A DNA stretch of 44,783 bases from Paludibacterium yongneupense DSM 18731. GTDB lineage: Bacteria > Pseudomonadota > Gammaproteobacteria > Burkholderiales > Chromobacteriaceae. Numbering within the stretch: the first letter of the stretch is position 1; each line of letters opens with the position of its first letter. Under the pieces are notes generated by a model. The model ran no database searches, was not told the DNA's origin, and was given only the letters and a program-made list of their open reading frames with translations. The stretch covers positions 1-44,783 of the forward strand of contig NZ_AUGZ01000033.1 in assembly GCF_000422925.1 (NCBI RefSeq), read 5' to 3'. Positions 32,704 to 41,676 of the stretch are shown here, in pieces. The translations under genes and the position numbers were made by a program.

Positions 32704-32766
32704 ATACCCGAAGCCGCCCAAAGCATAAAATACTGAATTTTGATATCAACAATACTTTTTGGGTAT
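32704..32766. promoter_or_regulatory. LysR-type regulatory region between the divergent operon and its regulator
   Basis: The 142-bp gap contains a perfect 10-base palindrome TTGATATCAA (32740-32749). It is flanked by the widely spaced arms ATACCCGAA (32704-32712) and TTTGGGTAT (32758-32766), which match at 8 of 9 positions. It is AT-rich in an otherwise GC-rich area. The arrangement fits a recognition plus activation site for the LysR protein at 32811 controlling the operon on the other strand. Confidence 0.5.
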
Positions 32767-32810
32767 GACTATTGCTAGAAGGGGCTTATGCAGTCGCACA
32801 GGAGAGTCCA

Positions 32811-33734
32811 ATGGAATGGCGCCAGCTACGATACTTTGTCTGCGTGGTCGATTGCGGCTCGGTTTCCGCCGCGGCCCGCAGCGTGCATGTCGCCCAGCCC
32901 GCGCTGACACGTCAGATCCACCAGCTGGAAGAAAACCTGGGCGTGGTCTTGTTCACCCGCAGCGCGCACGGCATGGCACTGACCGAAGCGGGCCGCATCC
33001 TGTACGACGAGGCCAGGCATGTACTGGAAGAAGTCGAACGCGTGCGCGGCCGCATTCGCGCCCTTGGCGCGCATGCCAGCGGCAATCTGGCGCTGGGCGT
33101 CACCTCGACCCATCTGTGGCTGCCGCAAGTCTCTTCCCTTCTGCGCGATTTTCGTGCACGGCACCCCACGATTTCGCTGCAAATCTCGCCGATCCTGTCG
33201 CAACCGCAAGTTGAGCTGCTGCTGTCGGGGCGGCTCGACGCGGGCGTGATGTTCTTGCGCCCGTCCACTCAGCCTCTACTGCAAGGAATCGAGCTGTATC
33301 GCGAGCATTTCTGCCTGGCGGTTCCCGCTGCCTCGCCCCTGGCCGAAGCGCCTCCGGAAACGCTGGCCGACGTCGGGCACGAAGATTTCATCTGGTTTCC
33401 ACGGGCAGGAACGCCGGACTATTATGATTTTCTGATGGAAGCGTTTCAACGCGCAGGATTCCTGCCGCGCATCGTGCAGGAGGGATCCGACAATGTAACC
33501 GTACTGAGTCTGGTCGCCGCGGGGCTGGGTGTATCCGTGGTGCCGGCGGCATCGCGCCACCGTTCCATCGACGGGATATGCTTCATCGATCTCCCCGAGC
33601 TGAAATCCTTGCAATTGCCGCTGGAACTGGTGTGGAAGGAGAACCACAGTTCGCCCCCCTTGTGCGAGCTGTTGGCGACAGCGCGCGGACACGGCACGGC
33701 AGCCCTCCGCGCCGCCGAGCTGGCCATCCCCTAG
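32811..33734 (+). CDS. LysR-family transcriptional regulator
   Basis: This gene encodes 307 residues from ATG 32811, behind AGGAG about 8 bases upstream. It has an N-terminal LysR helix-turn-helix (VDCGSVSAAARSVHVAQPA, then LTRQIHQLEENLGVVLFTRS, residues about 14-50) and a C-terminal sensor domain of the CbbR/BenM/NAC-like class, with an ELYREHFCLAVPAASPL segment and SLVAAGLGVSVVPAA. It is divergent from the amidohydrolase-led operon and almost certainly its activator. The inducer is probably that operon's substrate. Confidence 0.94.
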   Translation: MEWRQLRYFVCVVDCGSVSAAARSVHVAQPALTRQIHQLEENLGVVLFTRSAHGMALTEAGRILYDEARHVLEEVERVRGRIRALGAHASGNLALGVTSTHLWLPQVSSLLRDFRARHPTISLQISPILSQPQVELLLSGRLDAGVMFLRPSTQPLLQGIELYREHFCLAVPAASPLAEAPPETLADVGHEDFIWFPRAGTPDYYDFLMEAFQRAGFLPRIVQEGSDNVTVLSLVAAGLGVSVVPAASRHRSIDGICFIDLPELKSLQLPLELVWKENHSSPPLCELLATARGHGTAALRAAELAIP

Positions 33735-33754
33735 CACCGATGGCCGCGCCCGTC

Positions 33755-34273
33755 TCAATCGCAACGGCCCGGCACCTCCAGCACCGCCGGCACATGCCCT
33801 GTCGATTCGAGAAAACGCTCCAGCGAGGCATGCGACAAGGACGCGGTCGCCGTGTTGCGCAGGGTATGCGTAAGGACGCGGGGAGCCTGCCAGACCCGGG
33901 CGTCGATCACGGATTCGACCGCGACGTCGCTGTCGTTGAACAAACTGAAAATACCCACGGCCCCCGGCGCGATCCCGAGAAAGCGAAGCAATCGCTCGGG
34001 CGAACCCATGCCCAGCCGCGACGCGCCGAGCTCGCGCGCCAGCGCGCTCAAATCGACGCGCAGCCAATGCGGCACGACCACCAGAAAATGGCGCTGTCCC
34101 TTGCCATCGCGCAGAAACAGATTCTTGGTGCCGTAGCCATCCATAGGCGGCAGCTTCTCGAGCGCCTCGTCCACCGTCATGACCGCAAGGTGCTCGATAA
34201 GCCGGCAATCGAGTTTCAGCATCTGGATGCGTTGCAACAATGCGGCCTCGCGCAGGGCGGGATCAGACTCCAT
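33755..34273 (-). CDS. YbaK/ProX-type aminoacyl-tRNA deacylase
   Basis: This gene encodes 172 residues from ATG 34273, preferred over the ATG four codons upstream because a GGAG precedes it. The YbaK/EbsC editing domain shows GTKNLFLRDGKGQRHFLVVVP with the key Lys near residue 50, and FLGIAPGAVGIFSLFND, closely resembling the stand-alone prolyl-tRNA editing proteins (ProX/PrdX). These hydrolyse mischarged Ala- or Cys-tRNA(Pro) in trans and prevent mistranslation. It is convergent with the LysR gene and about 140 bases from the aldo/keto reductase end. Confidence 0.88.
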   Translation of the reverse strand: MESDPALREAALLQRIQMLKLDCRLIEHLAVMTVDEALEKLPPMDGYGTKNLFLRDGKGQRHFLVVVPHWLRVDLSALARELGASRLGMGSPERLLRFLGIAPGAVGIFSLFNDSDVAVESVIDARVWQAPRVLTHTLRNTATASLSHASLERFLESTGHVPAVLEVPGRCD

Positions 34274-34411
34274 GCCGTACTCCATGCAATTCGGGCGGGC
34301 GGCGCCCGGGCCGTTCCGTCAATTTATCCCATTTCATGCCGCTTCGGCGATGCGGACTTTCCGGCCGGTCAGTGCGGGATGGCCGCCTTGACCGGCCGGA
34401 ATGCCGCCGTC

Positions 34412-35212
34412 TCAGTCCCATGCCGGCGCGAAATCGGGCGAAGCCAGACGCTCGTTGCGGTCGAGCGCAGCAATCGCCACGCGATCGTCGTCGTCCAGAT
34501 GCAGGTCCGCCGCCATCAGGTTCGCCTCCAGGTTCTCGCGCCGCGTCGACGAAGGAATCACCGTGTACCCTTGCTCCAGCAACCAGGCCAAGGCAACGCG
34601 GGCCGGGCTGCAGGCATGTTTGTCGGCTAGCGCCTGCATGACGGGATCCTGCATTACTTTTCCGTACGCAAGAGGCATGTAAGCCGTTACGGGAATGGCC
34701 ATTTGCTGGCAGAACGCCCGCACTTTGCGGTTCTGCAAAAAGGGGTGGATCTCGATTTGTTGATTTGCGATCGCGCCCGCCCCCACAACGTCGAGCGCCT
34801 GCCGCAGATGCGAGATGGGAAAGTTGGACACGCCGATCATGCGGGTCAGACCGCGCTGCTGCGCCAGTGCGAGGGCTTCCATCGATTCAGCGACGGAAAT
34901 CTCGTCGCCGGGCGATGGCCAGTGAATCAGCGTCAGATCCAGCCGTTCAAGGCCGAGGGCATCGCGGCTGGCTTGCAGGCTGTCGAGCAGCGCGGAGGCG
35001 GCCAGATTGGCAGTCCAGATTTTGGTGGTCACGAACAGCGCTTCGCGCGCTAGGCCGCTTTGGCGCAGCGCGAGGCCGATCTCAGTCTCGTTGCCGTAGA
35101 TCTGCGCGGTGTCGATGTGACGGTAGCCAAGCTCCAGGCCGGCCAGCACCGAATCGATGACAGTCTGTCCTTGCAGCCGAAAGGTACCGAGTCCGATAGC
35201 GGGCATTTTCAT
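34412..35212 (-). CDS. dkgB: aldo/keto reductase, 2,5-diketo-D-gluconate reductase B type
   Basis: This gene encodes 266 residues with AGGAG seven bases before ATG 35212. The AKR catalytic tetrad is present: Asp34, Tyr39, Lys64 and His97, with HIDTAQIYGNETEIG and LTLIHWPSP around them. RMIGVSNFPISHLRQAL and NQQIEIHPFLQN follow, and the NADPH-binding VIPSSTRRENLEAN is near the end. The length and N-terminus (MPAIGLGTFRL) match E. coli DkgB. It reduces 2,5-diketogluconate and reactive carbonyls such as methylglyoxal in the cytoplasm. It is followed upstream by the MFS gene on the same strand (65 bp), so the two may be co-transcribed. Confidence 0.9.
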   Translation of the reverse strand: MKMPAIGLGTFRLQGQTVIDSVLAGLELGYRHIDTAQIYGNETEIGLALRQSGLAREALFVTTKIWTANLAASALLDSLQASRDALGLERLDLTLIHWPSPGDEISVAESMEALALAQQRGLTRMIGVSNFPISHLRQALDVVGAGAIANQQIEIHPFLQNRKVRAFCQQMAIPVTAYMPLAYGKVMQDPVMQALADKHACSPARVALAWLLEQGYTVIPSSTRRENLEANLMAADLHLDDDDRVAIAALDRNERLASPDFAPAWD

Positions 35213-35277
35213 TCAACTTCTCCTTTGTTTTCGGGTCACGGTCAGCGGTCATCCGCGAACCGGCACTGCAGGCGCCA

Positions 35278-36474
35278 TCAGCACGCCTCTTCAAGCGCGA
35301 CGGGCGGCAGGCTGTCGGTCGCCCGATCCAGCCTGCCCGACCACGTCGTCAGTCCAAGCGCGAGCAACACGACGATTGCTCCCATCCACGGCGTAGCCAG
35401 TAGCCCGAAACGCTCGACAATCAGTCCGCCGCCCCAGGCGCCGCCGGCAATCCCGATATTGAAGGCGGCGATGTTCAGCCCCGAGGCAACATCTACCGCC
35501 TGGGGAGCCACTCTCTGCGCCTGGCGGACGACATAGACCTGCAGACCGGCCACATTGCCGAACGCGACAGCGCCCCAGGCCAACACCGTCACGACGACCC
35601 AGAAGGGCGAGACGGCAGTGAAGCTCAAAACCAGCAATACCGCGGCTAGCAGGGCGAAAATGATCTGCAGGGCCCGGATCGGCCCTTTGCGATCGGCCAG
35701 ACGCCCTCCCCACAGATTGCCGACCGCCACCGAAACGCCATAGGCGAGCATGACCCATCCGATGCGCGAGGCAGGCATGCCGCTGACCTGCTGCAGGACG
35801 GGTGCCAGATAGGTGAACGCGACGAACGATCCGCCGTAGCCCAGCGCAGTCATCGCATAGACCAGCAGCAGGCGAGGCTTTTTCAGCACGGCTAGCTGCT
35901 GCAGCAGCGGCGCAGGCCGTGAGCTGGCCGTTGCGGCAGGCAGCAGCAGCCAGCAGGCGGCACAGGCGAGAATGCCGAGCGCGGCCACGGCAAGGAAGGT
36001 CAGGTGCCAGCCGAAAGTCTGCCCGACGAATGTGCCAAGCGGAACGCCGGTCACCAACGCCACGGTCAACCCGGTAAACATGATGGCGATTGCACTGGCT
36101 GCCTTGTGTTTGGGCACCAGGCTGGTGGCCAGGGTCGAACCGATGGAAAAAAAGACGCCGTGCGCGAGTCCGGTCAGCACCCGTGCGGCCATCAAGGTGT
36201 GATAGCCCGGCGCCAGCCACGCGACCAGATTGCCGATGGTAAACAGGGCCATCAAGGCGAGCAGCAGCGGTTTGCGCGCCACCCGCCCGGTCAGCGCCGT
36301 CAGCAGCGGCGCCCCGATGGCGACGCCAAGAGCGTACACGCTGACCAGAAGCCCGGCGGATGGCAGGCTCACACCGAGATCGGCGGCGATAGTGGGGATC
36401 AGGCCGACAATCACGAATTCCGTGGTGCCGATGGCAAAGGCGCAGAGTGTCAGCGCCCACAAGGCGAGAGGCAT
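35278..36474 (-). CDS. MFS transporter, DHA1 (AraJ/YdhP-like) efflux family
   Basis: This gene encodes 398 residues with 12 hydrophobic segments. It opens LCAFAIGTTEFVIVGLIP, a hallmark of the AraJ/YdhP/PbuE subgroup. Motif A lies between helices 2 and 3 (APLLTALTGRVARKPLL) and the antiporter motif C region is TGVPLGTFVGQTFGW. This is a drug- or sugar-efflux-type antiporter in the inner membrane. It is divergent from the LysR gene at 36572 with 97 bp between starts, suggesting control by that regulator. The substrate is unknown. Confidence 0.92.
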   Translation of the reverse strand: MPLALWALTLCAFAIGTTEFVIVGLIPTIAADLGVSLPSAGLLVSVYALGVAIGAPLLTALTGRVARKPLLLALMALFTIGNLVAWLAPGYHTLMAARVLTGLAHGVFFSIGSTLATSLVPKHKAASAIAIMFTGLTVALVTGVPLGTFVGQTFGWHLTFLAVAALGILACAACWLLLPAATASSRPAPLLQQLAVLKKPRLLLVYAMTALGYGGSFVAFTYLAPVLQQVSGMPASRIGWVMLAYGVSVAVGNLWGGRLADRKGPIRALQIIFALLAAVLLVLSFTAVSPFWVVVTVLAWGAVAFGNVAGLQVYVVRQAQRVAPQAVDVASGLNIAAFNIGIAGGAWGGGLIVERFGLLATPWMGAIVVLLALGLTTWSGRLDRATDSLPPVALEEAC

Positions 36475-36571
36475 GGGATGGCTTCCTGTTCAAATGGAGC
36501 CCGATTGTGCGCGCTTGCCGCACAAGGAAAAATCGTCTCTACTGGCTATTACTTTTGCTTGGGAAGCAACA

Positions 36572-37456
36572 ATGATCGCTATCGACTCCTTGATCGCCTT
36601 TGCCGCCATCATAGACTGCGGCTCGTTTTCCGCGGCGGCGGTGCGCTTGCAGCAAACCCCTTCCGGGGTCAGCCGGACTCTGTCGCGCCTGGAAAAACAG
36701 CTAGGCGTCACGCTGATCGTGCGCACCACCCGTCGCCTGGATCTGACCGAAGAGGGCCGCTGGTTATTGGGGCGTGCACGCGAGATCCTCTCCCGCCTCG
36801 AAGAGACCGAGGCACAGTTGCGCGCGAACCTGGCCCGGCCTTCCGGGCTCGTCCGGGTCAATGCGGCGACGCCGGTACTCAACCATCTGATTTCGCCCCA
36901 TGTCGCCGGTTTCATCGAGGCCTATCCCGCGGTGCGGCTCGAGCTGACAGGTGCCGAAACGATCGTCGACCTGATCGCTGAACGCGCCGACGTGGCCATA
37001 CGGGTCGGCGCCCTCCCCGATTCGACCTTGAACGCCCGTCTACTGGGAGAAAGCCGCTTGCGTCTCGTCGCGGCGCCCTCCTATTTGCAACGCAGGGGAA
37101 CACCGCTTGCGCCGGCGGCGCTTGCCGCGCACCAAGTGCTCGGCTTTACCCAGCCCTCATCGCTGAACCTGTGGCCCTTGTCCGACGGCGAACGTACCGG
37201 CTGGCCGATCGCTCCTACGCTGACCGCTTCCAGCGGGGAGACCCTGCGTCATCTGGCGCTCGATGGCGCCGGCATCGCCTGCCTGGCCGACTTTCTGATC
37301 GGCGAAGACATGCGTGCCGGGCGCGTGGTGCCAGTGCTCGCCGACTCAGCACTGCCCTGGGCCCAACCGGTATGGGCCGTTTTCTATGCCCCGTTGGCAC
37401 CGCGCAGCGCTTGCTTCGTAGACTACCTGGCCAAGCGGATCGCCCTGAGTCGCTGA
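36572..37456 (+). CDS. LysR-family transcriptional regulator
   Basis: This gene encodes 294 residues from ATG 36572 (MIAIDSLIAF), preceded by GGAAG; the open frame extends much further upstream through the antisense of the MFS gene, but the LysR domain starts here. The helix-turn-helix at about 5-62 is IIDCGSFSAAAVRLQQTPSG, then VSRTLSRLEKQLGVTLIVRT. The sensor domain has ERADVAIRVGALPDSTL and LDGAGIACLADFLI, of the CrgA/DsdC-like group. It is divergent from the MFS exporter, its likely target. A four-gene cluster of this layout (LysR, MFS, AKR) is common in proteobacteria. Confidence 0.93.
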   Translation: MIAIDSLIAFAAIIDCGSFSAAAVRLQQTPSGVSRTLSRLEKQLGVTLIVRTTRRLDLTEEGRWLLGRAREILSRLEETEAQLRANLARPSGLVRVNAATPVLNHLISPHVAGFIEAYPAVRLELTGAETIVDLIAERADVAIRVGALPDSTLNARLLGESRLRLVAAPSYLQRRGTPLAPAALAAHQVLGFTQPSSLNLWPLSDGERTGWPIAPTLTASSGETLRHLALDGAGIACLADFLIGEDMRAGRVVPVLADSALPWAQPVWAVFYAPLAPRSACFVDYLAKRIALSR

Positions 37457-37567
37457 AATCGGGTCCGGGCCTATACCCGCGTCGCAGGCATATTCGAAAT
37501 GAATAGTGCAGTACGCTCTTTATTCGTCAATAATGAAAAAAGCTGCCATTAGCCATGAAGAGCTGCG

Positions 37568-39304
37568 ATGACCCGTCTCTCGTTCAATACGCTGCGCGCC
37601 CGCCTGCTTCTACCTCCTCTGGTCTCGCTGTTATGCCTGTCCCTGCTGGGCGGCATTTCACTCTACGGCTTGAGGTCGCACTTGCAGCAAAACAAGCAGG
37701 CCCAGTTGCATGCCGTCGTCGACATCGCCTACGGCGTGCTGGACTTTTATTATCGGGAGCAACAGGCCGGCCGGCTCAGTCAAGCCGAAGCCCAGCGTAT
37801 GGCGCGAGAAGCGATCCGCAAGGCGCGCTATGAGGAAAAGGAATATATCTGGCTGAATGATCTCAGCCGTCCCTATCCGGTCATGCTGATGCACCCGACT
37901 CTGCCCAAGCTCGAAGGCAAAGCGCTGTCGGACGCCAAATTCGACAAAGCCACCCGCCGCTTCGGCCTTGACGGACAGCAGGATACGGCCCTGGCCAACA
38001 GCAATATCTTTGTCGCCTTCGCTGATCTTGTCGAACAGCAGCAGCAAGGATTCGTCGCCTACTCCTGGCCCAAGCCTCTGGCCGGCGGCGGTGCCACGCA
38101 TGAACTCTACCCCAAGCTTTCCTTCGTCAAAAAATTCGCCCCCTGGGGCTGGGTCATAGGTTCGGGCGTCTATATCGACGACTTGCAGCACGCATTCTGG
38201 TCGCAGGCGATGCAGGTCTGCCTGGTGCTGGCTGTCAGCTGTCTGTTGATGCTTCTGATTTCATTCGTGGTCAGGCGCTGGATTGTACGCACTCTCGGCG
38301 GAGAGCCGGCTGCAGCCGTGCAGCAGGCCAATCGCATCGCCGAGGGCAATCTGATCCCGCCTGCCGGCGAAGCACCGGCGCAAGCCCACAGCCTGCTCGG
38401 CGTTCTGCATGCCATGCGCGCCCAGCTGCGCACCATGGTCGCCACCATCGTCGACAGTGCGCACGAGTTGACCCGGGATATGGGGCAACTGAGTTCCGAT
38501 GCAAAAATCATGGACGGGCAACTGCGGCGCCAGAAGGCGGCGGCGGACCAGGTTCTGACGGCCGTGGCGGAATTGCACCAGCAGATCGGCGGCGTCGCGC
38601 ATCTGGCCCAGGAAACCGAAGTCCGCGCACGCGCGATGGCGGACAAGTCGTCGTCCGGCGAAGCCATGGTGCAGTTGACCACACAAGGCATGCGCAGCAT
38701 CGCCCAATCGATCGAAAGCTCGTCCGTCAGTGTGCGGCAACTGGCTGATCGCACCGGAGAGATCAACGCCATTGTTCGCATCATCAATGAAATCGCGGAA
38801 CAGACCGACCTGCTCGCCTTGAACGCCGCCATCGAAGCCGCACGCGCAGGTGAGAACGGCAGCGGCTTTGGCGTCGTGGCCGAAGAAGTTCGTTCGCTCG
38901 CAACGCGAACCAGCGTGGCGACCCGCGACATCCGCAAGGTCATCGTCTCTATCCAGCAGCAGATCGAGCAGGTGGTCGCCGCCATGCAGGCGGCTGTTCC
39001 ACAAGTAAAGGACGGGGTGGCAAGTGCCGATGCGATGGCCAGCCTGCTGGCCGAATTCCGCGACGACTCGAGCCATGCCTCGCGGCAGATGAGCCAGTTG
39101 GTCGACGTCATCGACACCGAACTGAAGAATGCCGACTCCGTCGTCGTGCTGCTTGGACAATCGAACGAGATCACCGAACAGGCCGTCCACATGATCGCCG
39201 TCACGGTCGGCGTGGCCGGACGCGCCGACGAAACGTCAAACATGCTGTTGCAGGTCAGCAAGCGCTTTTCGACCGGCGAAACGGAAACTCCGCCGCAGCC
39301 TTGA
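37568..39304 (+). CDS. methyl-accepting chemotaxis protein with a single-Cache sensor domain
   Basis: This gene encodes 578 residues. Transmembrane helix 1 is at about 12-34, followed by a periplasmic sCache_2-type domain (about 38-210: [50 protein letters not shown]) and helix 2 at about 215-240. A HAMP-like linker leads to the signalling domain, whose tip at about 405-450 reads [20 protein letters not shown], then [21 protein letters not shown]. Cache domains usually bind amino acids, carboxylates or other small metabolites. No classical C-terminal methylation pentapeptide (NWETF) is seen. The receptor feeds CheA/CheW, which are not in this window. Its stop abuts the PilZ stop (TGATCA). Confidence 0.93.
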   Translation: MTRLSFNTLRARLLLPPLVSLLCLSLLGGISLYGLRSHLQQNKQAQLHAVVDIAYGVLDFYYREQQAGRLSQAEAQRMAREAIRKARYEEKEYIWLNDLSRPYPVMLMHPTLPKLEGKALSDAKFDKATRRFGLDGQQDTALANSNIFVAFADLVEQQQQGFVAYSWPKPLAGGGATHELYPKLSFVKKFAPWGWVIGSGVYIDDLQHAFWSQAMQVCLVLAVSCLLMLLISFVVRRWIVRTLGGEPAAAVQQANRIAEGNLIPPAGEAPAQAHSLLGVLHAMRAQLRTMVATIVDSAHELTRDMGQLSSDAKIMDGQLRRQKAAADQVLTAVAELHQQIGGVAHLAQETEVRARAMADKSSSGEAMVQLTTQGMRSIAQSIESSSVSVRQLADRTGEINAIVRIINEIAEQTDLLALNAAIEAARAGENGSGFGVVAEEVRSLATRTSVATRDIRKVIVSIQQQIEQVVAAMQAAVPQVKDGVASADAMASLLAEFRDDSSHASRQMSQLVDVIDTELKNADSVVVLLGQSNEITEQAVHMIAVTVGVAGRADETSNMLLQVSKRFSTGETETPPQP

Positions 39305-39592
39305 TCAGCTGCGGCGCACTTTGATCAGCACGCCGAATTCGACCAGGTCGCCGCATTCCAGCATCTGGCAATGGCGGACTTCGGTCTCGGTCACGAACGG
39401 TGCCGCACGGCAGGCGCCGACGACGGTGGGAAGCATCGTGATCTCAAGGCGCTCGGCGAACTGCGGCACATAGCTCGAACGGATCACGATGCCATCGACC
39501 GACAAATGCGTGCATTCGCCGTAATGAATTGCGCCGGACACAAGGGAACGGATCTTGGCCCTGCAACACGTTTTCATCCAATATGCGGTCAT
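39305..39592 (-). CDS. small PilZ-domain protein
   Basis: This gene encodes about 95 residues from ATG 39592; ATG 39577 is an equally possible start and neither has a strong ribosome site. The frame is open far upstream but looks non-coding. The body matches a short PilZ domain: RAKIRSLVSGAIHYGECTHLS, VDGIVIRSSYVPQFAERLEI, VTETEVRHC and GDLVEFGVLIKV. The first Arg-rich segment (CCRAKIR) could supply part of the c-di-GMP binding RxxxR motif. It probably binds c-di-GMP and modulates motility or adhesion. It is sandwiched between the chemoreceptor and a diguanylate cyclase. Confidence 0.7.
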   Translation of the reverse strand: MTAYWMKTCCRAKIRSLVSGAIHYGECTHLSVDGIVIRSSYVPQFAERLEITMLPTVVGACRAAPFVTETEVRHCQMLECGDLVEFGVLIKVRRS

Positions 39593-39787
39593 CTGGCGCG
39601 ACGCGACGTATCCTGGCCCGGAGCGGATGCGCTGCCGACCGGCGGACCAGGGGTATGAAACTCGAACGCGGCCCGGCGGGCGCACGGCCGTCATTATCAA
39701 ACAGAAACGCGGCAATAAGACGCTGATTGACAACAGATAATACCAAATAGCCTCCACTCGGGAAAGCCCCATCCGCCGACCGCATTG

Positions 39788-40939
39788 TCAGTCATGGCAG
39801 ACAATGCGGTCGCGCCCGCTGCGCTTGGCGCGGTACATGCGCGAATCGGCGATGTCCACCAACGCCTTCCAGTCGCGTACATCATCGCGTATCCGCTCCG
39901 CCAGGCCGACGCTGATGGTCAGTGGCGAGCCGTCCGGCCGCGCGCCGAGACCGAACTGGCGCAAGCGCTCGAGCGCGAGCAGCGCCTGATCCATATCGAC
40001 GTGAGGCATCAGCAGCAGGAACTCCTCTCCGCCCCAGCGCACCAGCGTATCCCCGCGCCGCAGACAGGCCGCGATCCTGGGCTGGATCTGCCGCAGGACG
40101 CGATCGCCGGCCTCATGCCCGAACTGGTCGTTGATGCTCTTGAATTGATCGATATCGAGAAAAGCCACGGTCAGCGCGGTCTGACTGCGTCTGGCGGATA
40201 TCATCTGCAAGTTGAGCAGCTCTTCGCCACTGCGACGGGAAAAGCAGCCGGTCAGCGGATCATGAATCGCCTGATTGACCAGAGCGATGATAAAAGCCAG
40301 CTGGCTCATGCTGGCCAGGCTGGCGACGCCCGTGAGCAGCAGCAGCAGCCAGAACTGGCCGCCAAAGGCGGGTGCGCTGACCGTCGCCCAGTTGAAGGCA
40401 AAGCTCAAGGCATAGACGCACAGAATGGGAAAGGCGAAAGCGAGATTTTCCAGCAGCGTCAGCGGGAAAATCGCCAGCCCTGCCAGCAGAACGAAGGGAA
40501 GAAACGCATAGCCGGTACCGATAGCGGCCGCCAGCCCGAACAGATGATGACTGGCCAGCAGCTGGTTGGACAGCAGGTAAAACAGCGATGGCAGCATGAA
40601 CAGAACCCCCATGCCGCGATAGGCCATGGTCAGCCGGCCGACTCGCGGCTGCTGCCACACCAGCCAGAAAAACGCGGCGCTGGTCGTCAGGCGCAGCATG
40701 GCCAGCTCCACCCACAGCCGCGATGGCAAAGTCGCCACATCGACGACTATCCACAAGGGCGTCAGCAAGGCAAACAGGGCGGCGAACAGACGCACGCGGT
40801 TGGAGATCATCAGTGCTCGCCGCTGCTTCAATAAAGGCAGATGCAAGCGCGGACTCAGCAACCAGCCGATTTCGTTGGGCGAGACTTCTCCCGGAAGCAG
40901 CCCGAGCAAGCTGAGAACGATAAACCGGGCAAGGCGCAT
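39788..40939 (-). CDS. membrane-bound diguanylate cyclase (GGDEF)
   Basis: This gene encodes 383 residues behind GGAGGTGG ahead of ATG 40939. The N-terminal half has about six membrane helices (roughly residues 48-70, 78-96, 108-126, 130-155, 158-180 and 195-220). The GGDEF domain at about 225-380 has DPLTGCFSRRSGEE, FLDIDQFKSINDQFGHEAGD and the active-site GGEEF at 303-307. An RxxD inhibition site (RRGD, 294-297) lies exactly five residues ahead, so the enzyme should be feedback-inhibited by c-di-GMP. It makes c-di-GMP from two GTP at the inner membrane, and the sensor input of the membrane half is unknown. It probably supplies the adjacent PilZ protein. Confidence 0.95.
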   Translation of the reverse strand: MRLARFIVLSLLGLLPGEVSPNEIGWLLSPRLHLPLLKQRRALMISNRVRLFAALFALLTPLWIVVDVATLPSRLWVELAMLRLTTSAAFFWLVWQQPRVGRLTMAYRGMGVLFMLPSLFYLLSNQLLASHHLFGLAAAIGTGYAFLPFVLLAGLAIFPLTLLENLAFAFPILCVYALSFAFNWATVSAPAFGGQFWLLLLLTGVASLASMSQLAFIIALVNQAIHDPLTGCFSRRSGEELLNLQMISARRSQTALTVAFLDIDQFKSINDQFGHEAGDRVLRQIQPRIAACLRRGDTLVRWGGEEFLLLMPHVDMDQALLALERLRQFGLGARPDGSPLTISVGLAERIRDDVRDWKALVDIADSRMYRAKRSGRDRIVCHD

Positions 40940-41065
40940 ACCGTGCCACCTCCAGAGTGAGCGCGCGGGGACCGTGGCGAACCGCCACCGCTATATTATG
41001 CGGAATCGGCACCGTCTTATTTGTATATCATCAAACATCGCCTGCGTCACCTGATGGCCCGCCGC

Positions 41066-41099
41066 GCATTTTTAAGCTAATTTGCTAGCTTATTCGCGC
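41066..41099. promoter_or_regulatory. inverted repeat upstream of the DUF805 gene
   Basis: TAAGCTA (41073-41079) and TAGCTTA (41086-41092) form a perfect 7-bp stem with a 6-base loop ATTTGC, flanked by GCGC on both sides (about 41066-41069 and 41096-41099). It is about 65 bases before the start codon. It could be an operator or an mRNA leader hairpin. Confidence 0.35.
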
Positions 41100-41158
41100 C
41101 CCTTCCGAACGTTCACACCGCTGTCTCGACATGACAAATGTTTGAATAAAGGAGAAAA

Positions 41159-41503
41159 ATGACATTCTGGCAATCAATTTGCTATTGCATGACCCACTAC
41201 GCCGATTTCAACGGTCGTGCACGCCGCTCCGAATACGGGTGGTTCGTTCTGTTCATCGTCCTGGGCTGCTTGGCGAGTTCGGTGCTGGGGGCCCAGGTGA
41301 AGGCCCTGTTCGCGCTGGCTATCCTGTTGCCGGGACTCGCCGCTGGCGCCCGTCGTCTGCACGACGGCGGACGCAGCGGATGGTGGCAACTGCTCGCGCT
41401 TATTCCGGTGCTGGGTGCGCTGGTTCTGATCGTGCTGCTGGCGCTGCCGGGCGACAGCGGCCACAACCGCTTCGGCCCCGCCCCGTTCGCACCGCCCCGC
41501 TAA
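41159..41503 (+). CDS. DUF805-family inner-membrane protein
   Basis: This gene encodes 114 residues with GGAG eight bases before ATG 41159. The family N-terminus is intact: a Tyr/Phe-rich FWQSICYCMTHYADFNGRARRSEYGWF, then about three membrane helices (residues 29-46, 48-63 and 78-96) and the hallmark AAGARRLHDGGRSGWWQLL between them. The tail ends DSGHNRFGPAPFAPP. These small membrane proteins are widespread and have no assigned function. The gene is probably monocistronic. Confidence 0.92.
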   Translation: MTFWQSICYCMTHYADFNGRARRSEYGWFVLFIVLGCLASSVLGAQVKALFALAILLPGLAAGARRLHDGGRSGWWQLLALIPVLGALVLIVLLALPGDSGHNRFGPAPFAPPR

Positions 41504-41676
41504 GCGCAACGAGGCAGACCGCTCCCATCCCCGGACAGTTTCCCCCTTTTGCCACACATTTTCCCGTCGCAAGCCCATGAACAGGTTTCGATGGTGCAAT
41601 GCAGCAACCAAGAGAAAATAATACCCTCAGTGCCTGACTCGACTTATCAACGCGGCAGCAGCGAAAGGATGCGGAC

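Noticed and set aside
35291-36523. 410-codon minus-strand ORF overlapping the MFS gene
   Set aside because: It is a frame-shifted shadow of the transporter at 35278-36474: Arg/Gly-rich with no family motif, caused by high GC.
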